From a bacterium (lineage in GTDB: Bacteria; Bacillota; Bacilli; Lactobacillales; Streptococcaceae), in the NCBI GenBank assembly GCA_905221195.1, contig CAJNCF010000001.1:186001-250000 (forward strand): a stretch of DNA of 64,000 nucleotides, in the 5' to 3' direction. Position 1 is the first letter of the stretch. Each line of letters opens with the position of its first letter. Both the position numbers and the translations under genes were made by a program. Below the pieces are notes generated by a model, which worked only from the letters and a program-made list of their open reading frames with translations, was not told the DNA's origin and did not search any database. Below are positions 34,321-44,264 of the stretch, in pieces.

Positions 34321-34327
34321 AATTACT

Positions 34328-35458
34328 ATGCAGAAGAAACCAACGTCAGCCTATGTGCATATCCCGTTTTGTACCCAGATTTGTTATTATTGTGACTTTT
34401 CAAAAGTATTTATCAAGAATCAGCCAGTCGACAGCTATTTGGAGCATCTGCTGGAAGAGTTTCGTTCCTATGATATTCAAAAGTTGCGAACTCTCTATAT
34501 AGGTGGTGGTACACCGACAGCCCTGTCGGCTCCGCAACTGGAGGTATTGCTGGATGGCTTGACTAAAAACTTGGATTTGTCAGTCTTGGAAGAATTGACC
34601 ATTGAAGCCAATCCGGGCGACCTGGATGCGGATAAGATAGCTGTTTTGAAAAACTCAGCTGTCAATCGTGTTTCTCTAGGTGTGCAAACCTTTGACGATA
34701 AGATGCTGAAAAAGATTGGGCGCAGTCATTTGGAGAAGGATATTTATGAAAATATCGACCGTCTGAAACTGGCTGGTTTTGACAACATCTCCATTGATTT
34801 GATTTATGCGCTACCTGGCCAGACTATGGAGCAAGTTAAGGAAAATGTAGCTAAGGCCATTGGGTTGGATATTCCCCATATGAGTTTGTATAGCTTGATT
34901 TTAGAAAATCACACGGTCTTTATGAATCGTATGCGACGAGGAAAATTGCCTCTGCCTAAGGAGGAACTGGAAGCGGAGATGTTTGAGTACATCATCGCAG
35001 AGCTGGAGCGAGCTGGTTTTGAGCATTATGAGATTTCCAATTTCTCAAAGCCTGGTTTTGAAAGTCGCCACAATCTCATGTACTGGGACAATGCTGAATA
35101 CTATGGCATCGGTGCTGGGGCATCTGGTTATGTTAATGGAGTGCGCTATAAAAATCATGGTCCGATTCGTCATTATCTGAGTACGGTTGAGGAAGGCAAT
35201 GCTCGTATCACAGAAGAGCAGCTGAGCCAAAAAGAGCAAATGGAAGAAGAAATGTTTTTGGGGCTTCGCAAGAAATCAGGGGTTTCTATGACACGATTTG
35301 AGAAAAAATTCGGACGGTCTTTTGAAGGACTTTATGGCGAAATTGTCAGAGACTTGGTGCAACAAGGTCTCATGCAAATAGACGGTGATAGCGTGCGCAT
35401 GACAAAAAGAGGTCTCTTTTTGGGAGACACTGTAGCAGAACGATTTATTTTGGAGTAG
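34328..35458 (+). CDS. hemW: HemW-like radical SAM heme chaperone
   Basis: A 376-residue radical SAM protein, often annotated as oxygen-independent coproporphyrinogen III oxidase. The cluster motif CxxxCxxC is in IPFCTQICYYCDF near the N-terminus; YIGGGTPT, EANPGDLD and VSLGVQTFD follow, with a HemN C-terminal domain after that. I start at ATG 34328 (MQKKPTSAY); the in-frame start at 34277 lies inside the terminator hairpin. Streptococci lack heme synthesis, which fits a heme-insertion chaperone role rather than HemN. It heads a compact run with the next four genes. Confidence 0.9.
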   Translation: MQKKPTSAYVHIPFCTQICYYCDFSKVFIKNQPVDSYLEHLLEEFRSYDIQKLRTLYIGGGTPTALSAPQLEVLLDGLTKNLDLSVLEELTIEANPGDLDADKIAVLKNSAVNRVSLGVQTFDDKMLKKIGRSHLEKDIYENIDRLKLAGFDNISIDLIYALPGQTMEQVKENVAKAIGLDIPHMSLYSLILENHTVFMNRMRRGKLPLPKEELEAEMFEYIIAELERAGFEHYEISNFSKPGFESRHNLMYWDNAEYYGIGAGASGYVNGVRYKNHGPIRHYLSTVEEGNARITEEQLSQKEQMEEEMFLGLRKKSGVSMTRFEKKFGRSFEGLYGEIVRDLVQQGLMQIDGDSVRMTKRGLFLGDTVAERFILE

Positions 35459-35462
35459 GATC

Positions 35463-36200
35463 ATGGGCTTAACTTATCAAATGAAAATGAAAATTCCTTT
35501 TGATATGGCTGATATGAACGGTCATATCAAACTTCCAGATGTGATTTTGCTGTCCTTGCAAGTTTCAGGGATGCAGTCGATTGAATTGGGAGTTAGTGAT
35601 AAGGCCATTTTGGAAGAGCATAATCTGGTTTGGATTATCACAGAATACGATATTGAGGTGGTTCGTTTACCTCGTTTTGCGGAAGAAATCACCATCGAAA
35701 CGGAAGCCCTGAGCTACAATCGCCTCTTTTGCTATCGTCGCTTTACCATTTATGATGAAACGGGGCAGGAGCTCATTCATATGATGGCGACCTTTGTTCT
35801 CATGGATCGAGATAGTCGAAAAGTCCATGCTGTCGAGCCTGAGATTGTGGCTCCTTACCAGTCTGAGTTTGATAAAAAACTTATCCGTGGACCAAAGTAT
35901 GAGTCCTTGGACGAGCCAATCAGCAAGGATTACCATGTTCGTTTTTACGACTTGGATATGAATGGCCATGTCAATAACAGTAAATACTTGGACTGGATTT
36001 TTGAGGTCATGGGAGCAGATTTTTTGACCCAGTATATTCCAAAGAAAATCAACCTCAAGTATGTCAAGGAAGTTCGACCAGGTGGGGTGATTACATCGGC
36101 TGTTGAACGGACTGGACTGGAAAGCAAGCATGAAATTACAAGCGACGGGGCTACCAATGCTCAAGCTATCATCACTTGGCAAGAAATAAAAAAGGATTAG
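35463..36200 (+). CDS. Acyl-ACP thioesterase
   Basis: A 245-residue double hot-dog protein of the FatA/acyl-ACP thioesterase family, hydrolysing acyl-ACP to free fatty acid. Two hot-dog halves are visible: YQMKMKIPFDMADMNGHIK, and YHVRFYDLDMNGHVNNSKY with the conserved Asp/Asn/His set. GGAG lies upstream and the gene begins 5 nt after hemW. The role is probably in adjusting membrane fatty-acid supply. Confidence 0.88.
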   Translation: MGLTYQMKMKIPFDMADMNGHIKLPDVILLSLQVSGMQSIELGVSDKAILEEHNLVWIITEYDIEVVRLPRFAEEITIETEALSYNRLFCYRRFTIYDETGQELIHMMATFVLMDRDSRKVHAVEPEIVAPYQSEFDKKLIRGPKYESLDEPISKDYHVRFYDLDMNGHVNNSKYLDWIFEVMGADFLTQYIPKKINLKYVKEVRPGGVITSAVERTGLESKHEITSDGATNAQAIITWQEIKKD

Positions 36201-36209
36201 AGAGAAAGT

Positions 36210-36983
36210 ATGAAATATAAAGGCTATTTAATTGATTTAGACGGAACTATTTATAAGGGGAAAAATCGAATCCCAGCAGGAGAGGCTTTTATTCATGAAT
36301 TGCAAAAGCGGAACATTCCCTATCTCTTTGTAACCAACAATACAACCCGCACTCCAGAAAGTGTTCAGGAGATGCTGGCTCAGAATTTTAATATCGATAC
36401 GCCCCTATCAACTGTCTACACAGCGACTTTGGCAACTATCGACTATATGAATGACTTGGGACTGGAAAAGACGGTCTATGTCATTGGTGAAGCAGGGCTC
36501 AAGGAAGCCATCAAGGCGGCTGGTTATGTCGAAGACAAGGAAAATCCAGCCTATGTGGTAGTAGGGCTGGACTGGCAAGTCGACTATGAAAAATTTGCCA
36601 CAGCAACTCTTGCGATTCAAAAGGGTGCTCATTTTATCGGAACCAATCCTGACCTCAACATCCCGACAGAACGCGGTCTTTTGCCAGGTGCTGGTTCGCT
36701 GATTACACTGCTTGAAGTAGCAACACGAGTGAAGCCTGTTTATATCGGAAAACCAAATGCCATCATTATGGACAAGGCGGTTGAGCACTTAGGTTTGGAA
36801 CGTGAAGAATTAATCATGGTCGGCGACAACTATCTGACGGATATCCGAGCAGGGATTGACAATGGCATTCCAACGCTCTTGGTGACAACAGGTTTTACCA
36901 AGGCAGAAGAAGTAGCAGACCTACCAATCGCACCGACTCATGTGGTTTCTAGCCTAGCGGAGTGGGATTTTGATGAAAACTAA
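36210..36983 (+). CDS. HAD-IIA family phosphatase (NagD/AraL-like)
   Basis: A 257-residue HAD hydrolase. Motif I is DLDGTIYKG (nucleophile Asp about residue 9 and Asp11), motif II is FVTNNTT, the conserved Lys lies in YIGKPN, and motif III/IV is [13 protein letters not shown]. The C2-type cap lies between motifs II and III, as in TIGR01457 proteins. It dephosphorylates small phosphometabolites, perhaps glycolytic by-products; the substrate is unknown. The next gene overlaps its end by 11 nt. Confidence 0.9.
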   Translation: MKYKGYLIDLDGTIYKGKNRIPAGEAFIHELQKRNIPYLFVTNNTTRTPESVQEMLAQNFNIDTPLSTVYTATLATIDYMNDLGLEKTVYVIGEAGLKEAIKAAGYVEDKENPAYVVVGLDWQVDYEKFATATLAIQKGAHFIGTNPDLNIPTERGLLPGAGSLITLLEVATRVKPVYIGKPNAIIMDKAVEHLGLEREELIMVGDNYLTDIRAGIDNGIPTLLVTTGFTKAEEVADLPIAPTHVVSSLAEWDFDEN

Positions 36984-37590
36984 ACTGACCTTTTTGAGCT
37001 CTATGCTCTTTCTCCTCTCCCTCTCAATCCTTCTGACCATTTATCTAGCTTGGATTTTCTATCCGCTGGAAATTCAGTGGCTGAACTTAACGAATCGAGT
37101 TTATCTAAAACCAGAAACCATTCAATACAACTTTCATATCTTGATGAATTACCTGACCAATCCTTTTAGTCAGGTCTTAGAAATGCCAGATTTTCGTTCG
37201 TCAGCAGCTGGTCTGCACCACTTTGCGGTGGTGAAGAATCTCTTTCACTTGGTGCAGCTAGTAGCCCTAGTGACACTGCCAAGTTTCTATTTCTTTGTCA
37301 AAGGGATTGTGAAAAAGGGCTTTTTATCTCTATTTAGTAAAGGGCTTTTGGCTCTAGTGGTCTTGCCTTTGCTGATTGGGCTTGGGGGAATTTTGATTGG
37401 TTTTGACCAATTCTTTACTCTTTTCCATCAAATTCTCTTTGTGGGAGATGATACTTGGCTCTTTGATCCAGCCAAGGATCCAGTTATTCTGATTTTGCCA
37501 GAGACCTTCTTCCTCCATGCCTTCCTCCTCTTTTTCGCCCTCTATGAAAGCTTCTTTGGCTATCTGTATCTGAAAAGTCGTAGGAAGTGA
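36973..37590 (+). CDS. TIGR01906 family integral membrane protein
   Basis: A 205-residue membrane protein with about four helices (8-28, 90-110, 118-140, 170-195) and a large loop (about 30-85) containing LNYLTNPF-like and [13 protein letters not shown] segments, characteristic of TIGR01906/DUF1461. I start at ATG 36973; the in-frame TTG three bases earlier is unlikely. It overlaps the HAD gene by 11 nt. The function is unknown. Confidence 0.85.
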   Translation: MKTKLTFLSSMLFLLSLSILLTIYLAWIFYPLEIQWLNLTNRVYLKPETIQYNFHILMNYLTNPFSQVLEMPDFRSSAAGLHHFAVVKNLFHLVQLVALVTLPSFYFFVKGIVKKGFLSLFSKGLLALVVLPLLIGLGGILIGFDQFFTLFHQILFVGDDTWLFDPAKDPVILILPETFFLHAFLLFFALYESFFGYLYLKSRRK

Positions 37591-37695
37591 ACCGAAAGCT
37601 GTTTTTAATTTGTATATATAAAAATGTATATGATTTAAAGCTATCGTTAAGAGTGAATTAACCAAATCCAATTGTGTCAATCGTTCGCAAACAGT

Positions 37696-37730
37696 CTATT
37701 TTTCTTGAAAAAATAGGCTTTTTTTCGAAA
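37696..37730 (+). terminator. Terminator before spxA1
   Basis: CTATTTTT at about 37697-37704 pairs with AAAAATAG at about 37709-37717, then GCTTTTTTT. Confidence 0.65.
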
Positions 37731-37737
37731 AATCTCT

Positions 37738-37765
37738 AGTCAAGCGCTTTATTTTTTTGTATAAT
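37738..37765 (+). promoter_or_regulatory. spxA1 promoter
   Basis: TAGTCA (37738-37743), a 16-bp spacer, TATAAT (37760-37765). The leader is about 30 nt. Confidence 0.6.
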
Positions 37766-37799
37766 AGAAGTAGCAAAGTATAGATAAGAAGAGAAAAGC

Positions 37800-38201
37800 A
37801 TGATTACACTATTTCTATCACCGAGCTGTACATCATGTCGTAAGGCTAAGGCCTGGTTAGAAAAACATAAGGTTCCCTTTGTGGAACACAATATTATGAC
37901 CAGTCCTTTAACAAGAAAAGAATTGCAACATATCCTTTCCTTGACCGAAAATGGTACTGATGACATCATTTCAACTCGTTCAAAAATTTTTCAAAAATTG
38001 AATATTGATGTAGAGAGTATTTCGGTATCGGAGTTGCTTCATTTAATTGAGCAGTACCCTAGTCTTTTGCGTCGCCCAATTATTATCGATGCCAAACGCA
38101 TGCAGATCGGTTTTAATGAAGATGAGATTCGTGCTTTTCTCCCTCGTAGTTACCGTAAGCAAGAACTAAAAGAAGCAAGAATGAGAGCTGGTATTAGTTA
38201 A
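37800..38201 (+). CDS. spxA1: Spx-family regulator, probably SpxA1
   Basis: A 133-residue ArsC-fold protein that binds the RNA polymerase alpha C-terminal domain and redirects transcription under thiol or oxidative stress. The redox switch CxxC is Cys10-Thr-Ser-Cys13 ([10 protein letters not shown]). [12 protein letters not shown] and [17 protein letters not shown] are family signatures. Mitis-group streptococci carry two paralogues; the location beside UPF0223, the phosphatase and pst points to SpxA1, which in pneumococcus affects competence and H2O2 production. The next ORF starts on its stop codon. Confidence 0.88.
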   Translation: MITLFLSPSCTSCRKAKAWLEKHKVPFVEHNIMTSPLTRKELQHILSLTENGTDDIISTRSKIFQKLNIDVESISVSELLHLIEQYPSLLRRPIIIDAKRMQIGFNEDEIRAFLPRSYRKQELKEARMRAGIS

Positions 38202-38479
38202 TGAACAAACAGTATAGTTACCCACTAGATTTGTCGTGGAGCACTGAAGAACTTGCTTCAGTGCTTTCTTTTTTTAATGATGTTGAAGCTGCCTATGAAG
38301 ACAAGGTAGAGGCTAAAAAGCTACTGGACTCCTATAAGGAATTCAAGGAAGTCGTGCCAAGCAAGAGCGAAGAGAAACGTTTGGGACGAGAATTTGAAAC
38401 GGTTAGTGGCTATTCGCTTTACCGAGCAGTTCAGGCTGCCAAGGAAAAAGGGGAAGGGAAGATTTCTCTTGGAAAGTAA
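38201..38479 (+). CDS. UPF0223 family protein
   Basis: A 92-residue, charged, helical cytoplasmic protein ([24 protein letters not shown] ... [21 protein letters not shown]). This is the UPF0223 pattern, of unknown function. The ATG overlaps the spxA1 stop by one base and the phosphatase start lies within its last codons, so the three are coupled. Confidence 0.88.
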   Translation: MNKQYSYPLDLSWSTEELASVLSFFNDVEAAYEDKVEAKKLLDSYKEFKEVVPSKSEEKRLGREFETVSGYSLYRAVQAAKEKGEGKISLGK

Positions 38480-39242
38480 ATTTGAATTTGCTAAAGAACT
38501 TGTTAAGAAAGCAGGCCAGTACATCCTTGACCATATGCAGGAAGACCTGCAGGTTGAGACAAAAACCTCTCCAACAGACTTGGTGACCAGACTGGACAAG
38601 GAAGTTCAGGAGCTCTTGGTTAATGAGATTTTGTCCCGTTATCCTGAGGATAAGATTTGCGCTGAAGAAGGTTGTCTGAGAGCTTCGGTTCAAGAGGGCA
38701 AGGTTTGGGTTATTGATCCGATTGATGGTACTAATAACTTTGTAGCCCAGCAGGAAGATTTTGCTGTTATGATGGCTTATTTTGAAAATGGTCAGGGCCA
38801 GTTTGGCCTGATTTATGATGTGGTCAAGGGGGATTGTTATCACGGTGGTGGTAAGTTTCCAGTTTGTAGAAATGATCAGCCCCTAGCTCCCTTTAAAGCA
38901 AAACCACTTGGAGATTTTCTCATTGCAGGAAATAGTGGTATGCTGGAAACCAATGAATGGGGCTTGGCTGATTTGAGTCGAGCGGTTCTTGGTGTTCGTG
39001 TCTATGGGAGTGCGGCCATTAGTTTTGCCAAGATTTTATCAGGGCGTTTGTTGACCTATGTCACCTATCTGCAACCATGGGATTATGCGGCGGCTAGTAT
39101 TTTAGGGGAAAGTCTGGGTTATCGGGTGGTGACTCTATCTGGTGAAGATCCTGATTTTCAAACCAGACAGCCTGTCATGATGGTGCCTCTTGAGATGCAG
39201 GAGGAAATTCAGTCCTATATTTATGAAAGGAAAAGAACTTAA
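38469..39242 (+). CDS. Inositol monophosphatase family protein
   Basis: A 257-residue Mg-dependent sugar-phosphatase-fold enzyme. Metal ligands: the Glu in [14 protein letters not shown] (Asp-x-x-Asp-Gly), and WDYAAASIL near the C-terminus. The start is probably TTG 38469 ([10 protein letters not shown]), with AAGGGA upstream, overlapping UPF0223 by 11 nt; an in-frame TTG at 38394 would add 25 residues with no family likeness. The substrate may be inositol phosphate, a nucleotide phosphate such as pAp, or another phosphomonoester. Confidence 0.88.
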   Translation: MESKFEFAKELVKKAGQYILDHMQEDLQVETKTSPTDLVTRLDKEVQELLVNEILSRYPEDKICAEEGCLRASVQEGKVWVIDPIDGTNNFVAQQEDFAVMMAYFENGQGQFGLIYDVVKGDCYHGGGKFPVCRNDQPLAPFKAKPLGDFLIAGNSGMLETNEWGLADLSRAVLGVRVYGSAAISFAKILSGRLLTYVTYLQPWDYAAASILGESLGYRVVTLSGEDPDFQTRQPVMMVPLEMQEEIQSYIYERKRT

Positions 39243-40547
39243 ATGCAATTTCCAGAAGGATTTGTTGAAAAATATGAAGAGATACTAGGAGATGAGGCAA
39301 GAGATTTTCTTGCCTCTTTTGAGGAGGAAGCGGTTTCGGCCTTTCGGGTCAATCCTTTAAAAGAAGCGCCAGTTTCCTTTTCTGATCCCATTCTTCAAAC
39401 CCCTTGGGGCCACTATGGAAAGGTATCAGGGAAATCGCCTGAGCATGCTACTGGTTTGGTTTATTCGCAAGAACCTGCTGCCCAGATGGTGGCTCAGGTA
39501 GCCAAGCCCAGTCCTGGGATGAAGGTCTTGGACTTGGCAGCTGCACCGGGTGGCAAATCAACTCAGCTGGCAGCCTATCTAGCAGGGGAGGGTCTCCTTG
39601 TTTCCAATGAAATTTCAAGCAAACGGGCTAAGATTTTGGTTGAAAACATGGAGCGCTTTGGAGCGACAAATGTTGTGGTGACCAATGAATCTGCTGACCG
39701 CTTGGCCAAGATTTTTAAGGGCTATTTTGACCTAATCGTTCTTGATGCCCCGTGCTCTGGTGAAGGGATGTTTCGTAAGCAGCCAGATGCTATGGACTAT
39801 TGGAGCTTAGATTATCCGAGTCAATGTGCTAGCTTGCAAAGAGAAATTCTGGAAGATGCAGTAACCATGCTAGCTGAATGTGGTCGCTTGGTTTATTCAA
39901 CCTGTACCTGGGCCCCCGAGGAAAACGAAGAGATTGTCAATTGGTTACTGGAGGAGTATGATTTTGATTTGCTACCAGTTGAACATATCAATGGAATGGT
40001 AGCTGGTATTGACCTGCCAGAAACGGCTAGGATGTATCCTCATCATTTTAAGGGAGAGGGTCAGTTTGTAGCCCATCTACAGTTTAAAGGTGACAATCCA
40101 GCCCCTAAATTTAAGGCAAGCAAGAGCAATCTTAGCCGTGAACAAGTTACCTTGTGGCAGGAATTTGCACAAAAACACTTGAAAGTTAATTTGTCGGGTA
40201 TCTTGCAGACTTTTGGGGACCAACTCTATCTCTTGCCAGAACTTTTACCAGATTTAGGGAAACTCAAAATTGCTCGGAATGGCCTGCATCTGGGTACTTT
40301 TAAGAAGAAACGCTTTGAGCCTAGTTTTGCTCTTGGTCTAGCCTTGAAACCGAGTCAGGTAAAGCAATCAGTTGAAATTGACCAAGAGGAGTTTGTAAAG
40401 TATGCGGCTGGAGAAACCGTTCAGCTATCGGAAAGTCTGCCAAATGGTTGGTATCAAGTTTTGGTTCAAGGCAATGGCTTGGGCTTTGCTAAAGTGACTG
40501 GAAATGTTTTGAAAAATTATTTTCCAAAAGGCCTCAGATTCAAGTGA
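39243..40547 (+). CDS. RsmF/NOL1-NOP2-Sun family rRNA m5C methyltransferase
   Basis: A 434-residue SAM-dependent RNA cytosine-5 methyltransferase. SAM site: VLDLAAAPGGKSTQLA. Motif IV: LDAPCSGEGMFRK; motif VI: YSTCTWAPEENEE. These supply the two cysteines used in catalysis. The C-terminal third (about 300-434) is an extra RNA-binding domain as in RsmF-type proteins. It starts directly after the phosphatase gene. The likely target is 16S rRNA; the exact base cannot be told from sequence. Confidence 0.9.
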   Translation: MQFPEGFVEKYEEILGDEARDFLASFEEEAVSAFRVNPLKEAPVSFSDPILQTPWGHYGKVSGKSPEHATGLVYSQEPAAQMVAQVAKPSPGMKVLDLAAAPGGKSTQLAAYLAGEGLLVSNEISSKRAKILVENMERFGATNVVVTNESADRLAKIFKGYFDLIVLDAPCSGEGMFRKQPDAMDYWSLDYPSQCASLQREILEDAVTMLAECGRLVYSTCTWAPEENEEIVNWLLEEYDFDLLPVEHINGMVAGIDLPETARMYPHHFKGEGQFVAHLQFKGDNPAPKFKASKSNLSREQVTLWQEFAQKHLKVNLSGILQTFGDQLYLLPELLPDLGKLKIARNGLHLGTFKKKRFEPSFALGLALKPSQVKQSVEIDQEEFVKYAAGETVQLSESLPNGWYQVLVQGNGLGFAKVTGNVLKNYFPKGLRFK

Positions 40548-40588
40548 AAATGCTAGTCAAAGTAGCTTGTCTATGTTATAGTGGAAGT

Positions 40589-40699
40589 ATGGATTTTTTT
40601 CAAATTGTCTTTCATTTTAAGTCAAAATTGGTGGAAAAGGCAACTAAGCAAATTTCTAGTAAAACCAAGCTAGCAACTTCAGTTGGCTCCCAATCTTAA
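40589..40699 (+). CDS. Possible 36-residue peptide upstream of pstS
   Basis: ATG 40589 opens a 36-codon frame (MDFFQIVFHFKSKLVEKATK ...) ending TAA 40697-40699. A TATAGT at 40577-40582 lies just before it and the ATG is preceded by GTGGAAG. The peptide is basic and amphipathic. My memory is that a small gene is annotated at this position in some pneumococcal genomes, but coding status is uncertain. Confidence 0.4.
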   Translation: MDFFQIVFHFKSKLVEKATKQISSKTKLATSVGSQS

Positions 40700-40768
40700 A
40701 AAAGAAAAACATAAATAAATAGTTGAAAAAATTCACAGCATTCACCATTATTTTCAAGGAGAAAAACA

Positions 40769-41647
40769 GTGAAAAAAAGGAAAAAACTCGCTCTATCCCT
40801 TGCAGCTCTTTTGCTGGCAGGTTCTTTGGCGGGATGTGCTAGCTGGATTGATCGTGGGGAATCCATGACAGCTGTTGGCTCAACGGCTCTTCAGCCCTTG
40901 GTCGAAGCAGCGGCAGATGAATTTGGCTCTATGCACGTTGGAAAAACAGTCAACGTCCAAGGTGGAGGATCTGGTACAGGTTTGTCTCAGGTTCAGTCTG
41001 GAGCCGTTGATGTAGGAAATTCAGACGTATTTGCCGAGGAAAAAGACGGTATCAACGCATCCGCTCTAGTGGACCATAAGGTTGCTGTAGCGGGCTTGGC
41101 AGTCATTGTAAATAAGGAAGTTGATGTTGAAAATCTGACAACTGAACAACTCCGTAGTATCTTCACAGGTCAAGTGACTAACTGGAAAGAAGTCGGTGGG
41201 AAAGACCTAGCTATTTCGATTATCAACCGTGCGGCAAGTTCTGGTTCGCGTGCAACCTTTGATAGTGTTGTCATGGATGGTCAATCTGCCGTGCAGAGTC
41301 AAGAACAGGATTCAAATGGGATGGTCAAAAACATTGTTTCCCAGACACCAGGAGCCATTTCTTACCTAGCCTTTGCCTATGTGGATGACTCAGTTAAGCG
41401 CATGAAGTTGAATGGCTATGAGCCGATTGCAGAAAATGTTACAAGCAATAACTGGCCTTTGTGGTCTTATGAACACATGTATACCCTAGGTCAGCCCAAC
41501 GAATTGGTGGCAGAATTCCTCAACTTTGTCCTCTCTGATGAAGCGCAAAGCGGAATCGTTAAGGGGATGGGTTATATTTCTGTTAAGGAAATGAAGGTTG
41601 AAAAAGACGCTGTAGGAACGGTGACAGCACTAGAAGGGAGTCACTAA
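40769..41647 (+). CDS. pstS: Phosphate-binding lipoprotein PstS
   Basis: A 292-residue lipoprotein that captures inorganic phosphate outside the cell for PstCAB. Signal peptide with lipobox LAGC, the acylated residue being Cys23. Phosphate-binding segments: [36 protein letters not shown] and [14 protein letters not shown]. The start is GTG 40769 with CAAGGAG 9 nt upstream. The stop overlaps the pstC ATG by one base. It heads the pst operon. Confidence 0.95.
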   Translation: MKKRKKLALSLAALLLAGSLAGCASWIDRGESMTAVGSTALQPLVEAAADEFGSMHVGKTVNVQGGGSGTGLSQVQSGAVDVGNSDVFAEEKDGINASALVDHKVAVAGLAVIVNKEVDVENLTTEQLRSIFTGQVTNWKEVGGKDLAISIINRAASSGSRATFDSVVMDGQSAVQSQEQDSNGMVKNIVSQTPGAISYLAFAYVDDSVKRMKLNGYEPIAENVTSNNWPLWSYEHMYTLGQPNELVAEFLNFVLSDEAQSGIVKGMGYISVKEMKVEKDAVGTVTALEGSH

Positions 41648-42564
41648 TGAATCAAGAAGAATTAGCTAAAAAATTACTTTCTCCCTCAAAGAACTCTCGG
41701 CTAGAGAAATTAGGAAAAGGCTTGACCTTTGCCTGTCTATCTTTGATTGTCATCATTGTGGCTATGATTTTGATTTTTGTAGCTCAAAAAGGCTTGTCGA
41801 CCTTCTTTGTCAATGGGGTTAATATCTTTGATTTCCTCTTTGGACAAACTTGGAATCCTTCAGGTAAACAATTTGGTGCCCTTCCCATGATTTTGGGTTC
41901 CTTTATTGTCACAATCCTATCAGCCCTTATCGCAACTCCTTTTGCCATTGGTGCGGCAGTCTTTATGACGGAGGTCTCACCAAAAGGTGCTAGAATCTTG
42001 CAACCAGCTATTGAATTGCTGGTCGGAATTCCTTCCGTCGTGTATGGATTTATCGGTTTGCAGGTCGTAGTTCCCTTTGTCCGTAGTGTCTTTGGTGGAA
42101 CTGGTTTTGGGATTTTGTCAGGGATTTTCGTTCTCTTTGTCATGATTTTACCGACGGTAACCTTTATGACAACGGACAGTTTGCGTGCGGTGCCTCGTCA
42201 CTACCGCGAAGCTAGTTTGGCTATGGGGGCCACTCGTTGGCAAACTATCTGGCGCGTGACTTTGAAGGCAGCGCGTTCAGGGATTTTCACAGCAGTGGTC
42301 TTTGGGATGGCGCGTGCCTTTGGTGAGGCTCTGGCTATTCAGATGGTGGTCGGAAACTCAGCCGTTGTCCCAACTTCATTGACAACACCTGCTGCAACCT
42401 TGACCTCTGTGTTGACCATGGGTATCGGAAATACCGTTATGGGAACCGTTGACAATAACGTTCTCTGGTCACTGGCCTTGGTATTGCTTTTGATGAGTTT
42501 GGCCTTCAACAGTGTGATTAAATTGATTACGAAAGAAAGAGGAAAGAAAAACTATGCACGCTAA
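41647..42564 (+). CDS. pstC: Phosphate ABC transporter permease PstC
   Basis: A 305-residue permease with six helices and the EAA-type loop (REASLAMGATRWQTIWRVTLKAARSG shows the conserved EAxxxxGA...). It forms the membrane channel with PstA. There is one-base overlap with pstS and 11-nt overlap with pstA. The length is standard. Confidence 0.95.
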   Translation: MNQEELAKKLLSPSKNSRLEKLGKGLTFACLSLIVIIVAMILIFVAQKGLSTFFVNGVNIFDFLFGQTWNPSGKQFGALPMILGSFIVTILSALIATPFAIGAAVFMTEVSPKGARILQPAIELLVGIPSVVYGFIGLQVVVPFVRSVFGGTGFGILSGIFVLFVMILPTVTFMTTDSLRAVPRHYREASLAMGATRWQTIWRVTLKAARSGIFTAVVFGMARAFGEALAIQMVVGNSAVVPTSLTTPAATLTSVLTMGIGNTVMGTVDNNVLWSLALVLLLMSLAFNSVIKLITKERGKKNYAR

Positions 42565-43438
42565 GAAATTAGATAAAATTGCAACAGCTGTCCTCTACTC
42601 GATTGCAGGGATTATCGTTGCCATCTTGGCATCCTTGATTCTTTATATCTTGGTTCGTGGTTTGCCTCACATCTCTTGGTCTTTCCTGACTGGCAAATCA
42701 TCTTCTTACCAAGCAGGTGGAGGGATTGGAATTCAGCTCTATAATTCCTTCTTCCTCTTGGTTATTACCTTGATTATCTCTGTGCCCTTATCTATGGGGG
42801 CTGGGATTTTCCTAGCTGAATATGCCAAAAAAGGTCCTGTGACAAACTTTGTCAGAACCTGTATTGAAATCTTGTCTTCACTGCCATCAGTGGTTGTGGG
42901 TCTCTTTGGTTACTTGATCTTTGTAGTTCAGTTTGAGTATGGATTTTCAATCATTTCAGGAGCCTTGGCCTTGACAGTCTTTAACCTGCCTCAGATGACT
43001 CGAAATGTTGAAGACAGCTTGAAACATGTTCACCACACGCAGCGTGAGGCTGGCTTGGCTCTAGGGATTTCTCGCTGGGAGACTGTGGTCCATGTGGTCA
43101 TTCCAGAAGCCCTACCAGGTATTGTGACTGGGGTCGTCTTGGCCTCTGGTCGTATCTTTGGTGAGGCTGCTGCTCTTATCTATACAGCAGGTCAATCCGC
43201 TCCAGCCCTTGACTGGTCTAACTGGAATATTCTCAGTGTGACCAGCCCAATCTCTATCTTCCGTCAAGCAGAAACCTTGGCTGTCCACATCTGGAAGGTC
43301 AACAGTGAAGGAACCATTCCTGATGGAACCATCGTATCAGCAGGTTCTGCCGCCGTGCTCCTCATCTTTATCCTCATCTTTAACTTTGGAGCCCGCAAAC
43401 TCGGAAGCTACCTACATAAGAAATTAACCGCTGCCTAA
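42554..43438 (+). CDS. pstA: Phosphate ABC transporter permease PstA
   Basis: A 294-residue permease with six helices and the EAA loop (REAGLALGISRWETVVHVVIPEALPG). Partner of PstC. RBS GAAAGAGG lies in the end of pstC. It is followed by two ATPase genes. Confidence 0.95.
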   Translation: MHAKKLDKIATAVLYSIAGIIVAILASLILYILVRGLPHISWSFLTGKSSSYQAGGGIGIQLYNSFFLLVITLIISVPLSMGAGIFLAEYAKKGPVTNFVRTCIEILSSLPSVVVGLFGYLIFVVQFEYGFSIISGALALTVFNLPQMTRNVEDSLKHVHHTQREAGLALGISRWETVVHVVIPEALPGIVTGVVLASGRIFGEAAALIYTAGQSAPALDWSNWNILSVTSPISIFRQAETLAVHIWKVNSEGTIPDGTIVSAGSAAVLLIFILIFNFGARKLGSYLHKKLTAA

Positions 43439-43448
43439 AGGAGAAGCC

Positions 43449-44252
43449 ATGTCAAAATATAATTGGGATGAAAAGCATATCATCACCTTTCCTGAAGAGA
43501 AAGTGGCCCTCTCTACTAAGGATTTACATGTTTACTACGGTAAAAAAGAATCCATCAAGGGCATCGATATGCAATTTGAAAAAAATAAGATTACAGCCTT
43601 AATTGGCCCATCTGGATCAGGAAAATCAACCTACCTCCGCAGTCTCAATCGTATGAATGATACGATTGATATTGCCAAGGTCACAGGTCAAATCCTCTAT
43701 CAAGGGATTGATGTTAACCGTCCAGAAATCAATGTTTATGAGATGCGTAAGCACATCGGAATGGTCTTCCAACGACCAAATCCCTTTGCCAAGTCTATCT
43801 ACCGCAATATTACTTTTGCCCATGAACGTGCAGGGGTTAAGGACAAGCAAGTCTTGGATGAAATTGTGGAAACCTCTCTCCGTCAAGCTGCCCTTTGGGA
43901 TCAGGTCAAAGACGATTTGCACAAGTCAGCCTTGACCCTATCAGGTGGTCAGCAGCAACGTCTTTGTATCGCTCGTGCTATTTCGGTCAAACCTGACATT
44001 CTCTTGATGGATGAGCCTGCGTCAGCCTTGGATCCGATTGCGACAGCCCAGCTGGAAGAAACCATGCTGGAATTGAAGAAGGACTTCACCATCATCATCG
44101 TGACCCACAGTATGCAGCAGGCTGCGCGTGCTAGTGACTACACAGGATTTTTCTACTTGGGTGACTTGATCGAGTATGATAAGACGTCTAATATTTTCCA
44201 AAATGCCAAACTACAGTCAACCAATGACTACGTAACAGGACACTTTGGATAG
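43449..44252 (+). CDS. pstB: Phosphate ABC transporter ATPase PstB, first copy
   Basis: A 267-residue ATPase. Walker [10 protein letters not shown], signature [14 protein letters not shown], Walker B ILLMDEPASALD, switch His in IIVTHSMQQAARASD. It has an N-terminal extension of about 20 residues compared with the second copy. AAGGAG precedes the ATG. Two PstB proteins in one operon are usual for streptococci. Confidence 0.95.
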   Translation: MSKYNWDEKHIITFPEEKVALSTKDLHVYYGKKESIKGIDMQFEKNKITALIGPSGSGKSTYLRSLNRMNDTIDIAKVTGQILYQGIDVNRPEINVYEMRKHIGMVFQRPNPFAKSIYRNITFAHERAGVKDKQVLDEIVETSLRQAALWDQVKDDLHKSALTLSGGQQQRLCIARAISVKPDILLMDEPASALDPIATAQLEETMLELKKDFTIIIVTHSMQQAARASDYTGFFYLGDLIEYDKTSNIFQNAKLQSTNDYVTGHFG

Positions 44253-44264
44253 AAAGGAAACAGT

